NCBI GenBank assembly: GCA_041648955.1 | Contig: JBAZOD010000048.1 | Location: 1 to 7,520 of the forward strand | From: JBAZOD01 sp041648955 | Lineage (GTDB): Bacteria; Patescibacteriota; Patescibacteriia; Patescibacteriales; JAQTRU01 | Direction of reading: 5' to 3' | Length of the DNA stretch: 7,520 nucleotides | Shown: piece by piece, positions 6,490-7,520 of the stretch | How positions within the stretch are numbered: position 1 is the stretch's first letter | Layout: every line of letters begins with the position of its first letter | Made by a program: the position numbers and the translations under genes | Notes under the pieces: generated by a model | The model's database searches: none | Told to the model about the DNA's origin: nothing | The model's input: the letters and a program-made list of their open reading frames with translations, nothing else

Positions 6490-7520
6490 TTATTTTATTT
6501 TATACACCGCCATATTATTAACTTCATAAATTGGTTCTAAAAACTCCAAATTCTCTACTAACCAATTTGAATCATTCTCTTTATCCCAAACGAAATAATC
6601 TACTCTATATTTTTTTATCTGTTCTTCAAAATCTTTAGCTTTCACTTCTTCGGATAATTTTAAGAAGCTATCTATTTTTTCTTGTGGAATTTTTATATAT
6701 TCTTGATTCGGAAGAAAAAACAATTTTCTTATCCTATTTTTTGTCTGTTCATGATCATATTTAGTTTGGTAATAAGCCCCCCAAATTCCAAATTTATTAT
6801 CTATAGCGAAGGTTTCATCTATTTCATTCCAATAATGATTAAGTATAAATCTTTTTTGGAACTCTAGATCGGGCATTAAAAATAATCCAGCCATTCCAAA
6901 ATAAAAAACATTATTACCTGTGTAAGAAGGAACTAAACTGCTTATCTTATTATTAGCAAACACCACTTCATCGGGGGAGGTGTTTTTATTTAACCAAGAA
7001 AGTATTGTGGCATATCTCTGATTATCTATTTCTGTTTGCCTATAAGACACTAATTCTCCGGCTATTGCCATTTTCATATAAGTACACGGGCGATAAAACA
7101 CATAAACAGCTAGCAAAATTAAAATCCCAATTTTCACATAACGGTATTTTATTTTCGGCAACCACAAGGTTAGGAGATAAGTGAGGGCAAAAATAAAACA
7201 AAAAGCGGAAAGCATCCAATAATGGCTGGAAAATTGGAGATTTTTTCCGGTTATCACATGCTGATTAACGGAAATCATGGATGCTAAAATTCCGGAAAGA
7301 AGCAATATCGGTCTAGAGCCAATTTTTAAAATCTTATTTTTATAAGAGATGAGCAATAAAGCCAACATAATAACTCCCCACATTATAATTTTCCGGCCAG
7401 AAGGAAAATGCGTATCTATCATGCCTATCCTCCGCACCGTCTCTGCATAATACGGCAAACTCATTCCCCTTATTAAAAAATAGAAATAAGGGATGGAAAT
7501 AAAAAGGGCGATTCCAAAAG
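6490..7520 (-). CDS. polytopic membrane protein, C-terminal part (GT-C/ArnT-PMT-like), 5' end beyond window
   Basis: The frame is open to the window edge. Codons before the Met at 7464 read FGIALFISIPYFYFLIRG, a further membrane helix, so that Met is internal and the gene is longer. Counting from Met7464, hydrophobic segments lie at about 25-42, 53-66, 80-103 and 107-124. A soluble C-terminal domain of about 200 residues follows. It contains PDEVVFANNKISSLVPSYTG (159-178), VDYFVWDKEND (289-299) and a closing EPIYEVNNMAVYKIK, a pattern seen at the ends of GT-C type membrane glycosyltransferases and related uncharacterised proteins. Those enzymes use lipid-linked sugar donors outside the membrane. 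The catalytic first loop would be in the missing N-terminal part, so the enzymatic assignment is tentative; an oligosaccharide polymerase is an alternative. Confidence 0.75.
   Translation of the reverse strand, partial: FGIALFISIPYFYFLIRGMSLPYYAETVRRIGMIDTHFPSGRKIIMWGVIMLALLLISYKNKILKIGSRPILLLSGILASMISVNQHVITGKNLQFSSHYWMLSAFCFIFALTYLLTLWLPKIKYRYVKIGILILLAVYVFYRPCTYMKMAIAGELVSYRQTEIDNQRYATILSWLNKNTSPDEVVFANNKISSLVPSYTGNNVFYFGMAGLFLMPDLEFQKRFILNHYWNEIDETFAIDNKFGIWGAYYQTKYDHEQTKNRIRKLFFLPNQEYIKIPQEKIDSFLKLSEEVKAKDFEEQIKKYRVDYFVWDKENDSNWLVENLEFLEPIYEVNNMAVYKIK

Noticed and set aside
6682..6867. Plus-strand open frame of 61 codons
   Set aside because: Antisense to the soluble C-terminal domain of the membrane protein; composition is that of a shadow frame.
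7462..7464. Met at 7464 as the true start of the membrane protein
   Set aside because: The frame stays open to the window edge and encodes another hydrophobic helix upstream, so this Met is internal and the gene is truncated by the window.
1..7520. TGA recoded as glycine, as in some CPR lineages
   Set aside because: All frames are intact at full family length under the standard code and all seven visible stops are TAA, so nothing points to recoding.

Overview
The window is A+T-rich bacterial DNA, densely packed, with every supported gene on the minus strand, so transcription runs from high to low coordinates. Seven genes are visible, two of them cut by the window edges (a membrane protein at the high end, a pseB-like dehydratase at the low end). 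The contents are those of a cell-surface glycan cluster: three GT4-type glycosyltransferases, a class I methyltransferase, the C-terminal part of a polytopic membrane protein resembling GT-C glycosyltransferases, an ABC exporter/flippase, and the first enzyme of the pseudaminic-acid-type nucleotide-sugar route. The compact layout, TAA at all seven visible stops, near-absence of Shine-Dalgarno motifs and the style of the proteins suggest a Patescibacteria/CPR (Parcubacteria-like) genome. That is an inference from style; no marker gene is present. Intact frames under the standard code argue against the lineages that read TGA as glycine.

Layout in order of transcription. Block A (7520 to 2530): GT-C-like membrane protein (partial), GT4 glycosyltransferase, methyltransferase, then two paralogous GT4 glycosyltransferases, with only 2-5 nt between genes. 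It ends in a clear intrinsic terminator at 2491-2522. A 111-bp intergenic region (2419-2529) follows, the only real non-coding space in the window. It holds the terminator, three TTGACAC repeats in exact 10-bp phase, and a promoter with consensus -35 and -10 boxes. Block B (2418 to 1, continuing off the edge): a small winged-helix regulator of the MerR/excisionase-like fold, an ABC transporter with fused membrane and ATPase domains, and a PseB-type UDP-GlcNAc 4,6-dehydratase, spaced 4 and 6 nt apart.

Inferred joint function: block A enzymes assemble and methylate an oligosaccharide, probably lipid-linked. Block B supplies a modified sugar and the flippase/exporter, and is led by its own regulator. 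The most interesting feature is the regulator's promoter: the -35 box is itself the last of three helically phased repeats, which suggests an autoregulatory array bound head-to-tail by the small winged-helix protein. A second pattern is that all six within-block junctions have the form TAA, 2-6 A/T bases, ATG, with no recognisable Shine-Dalgarno sequence.
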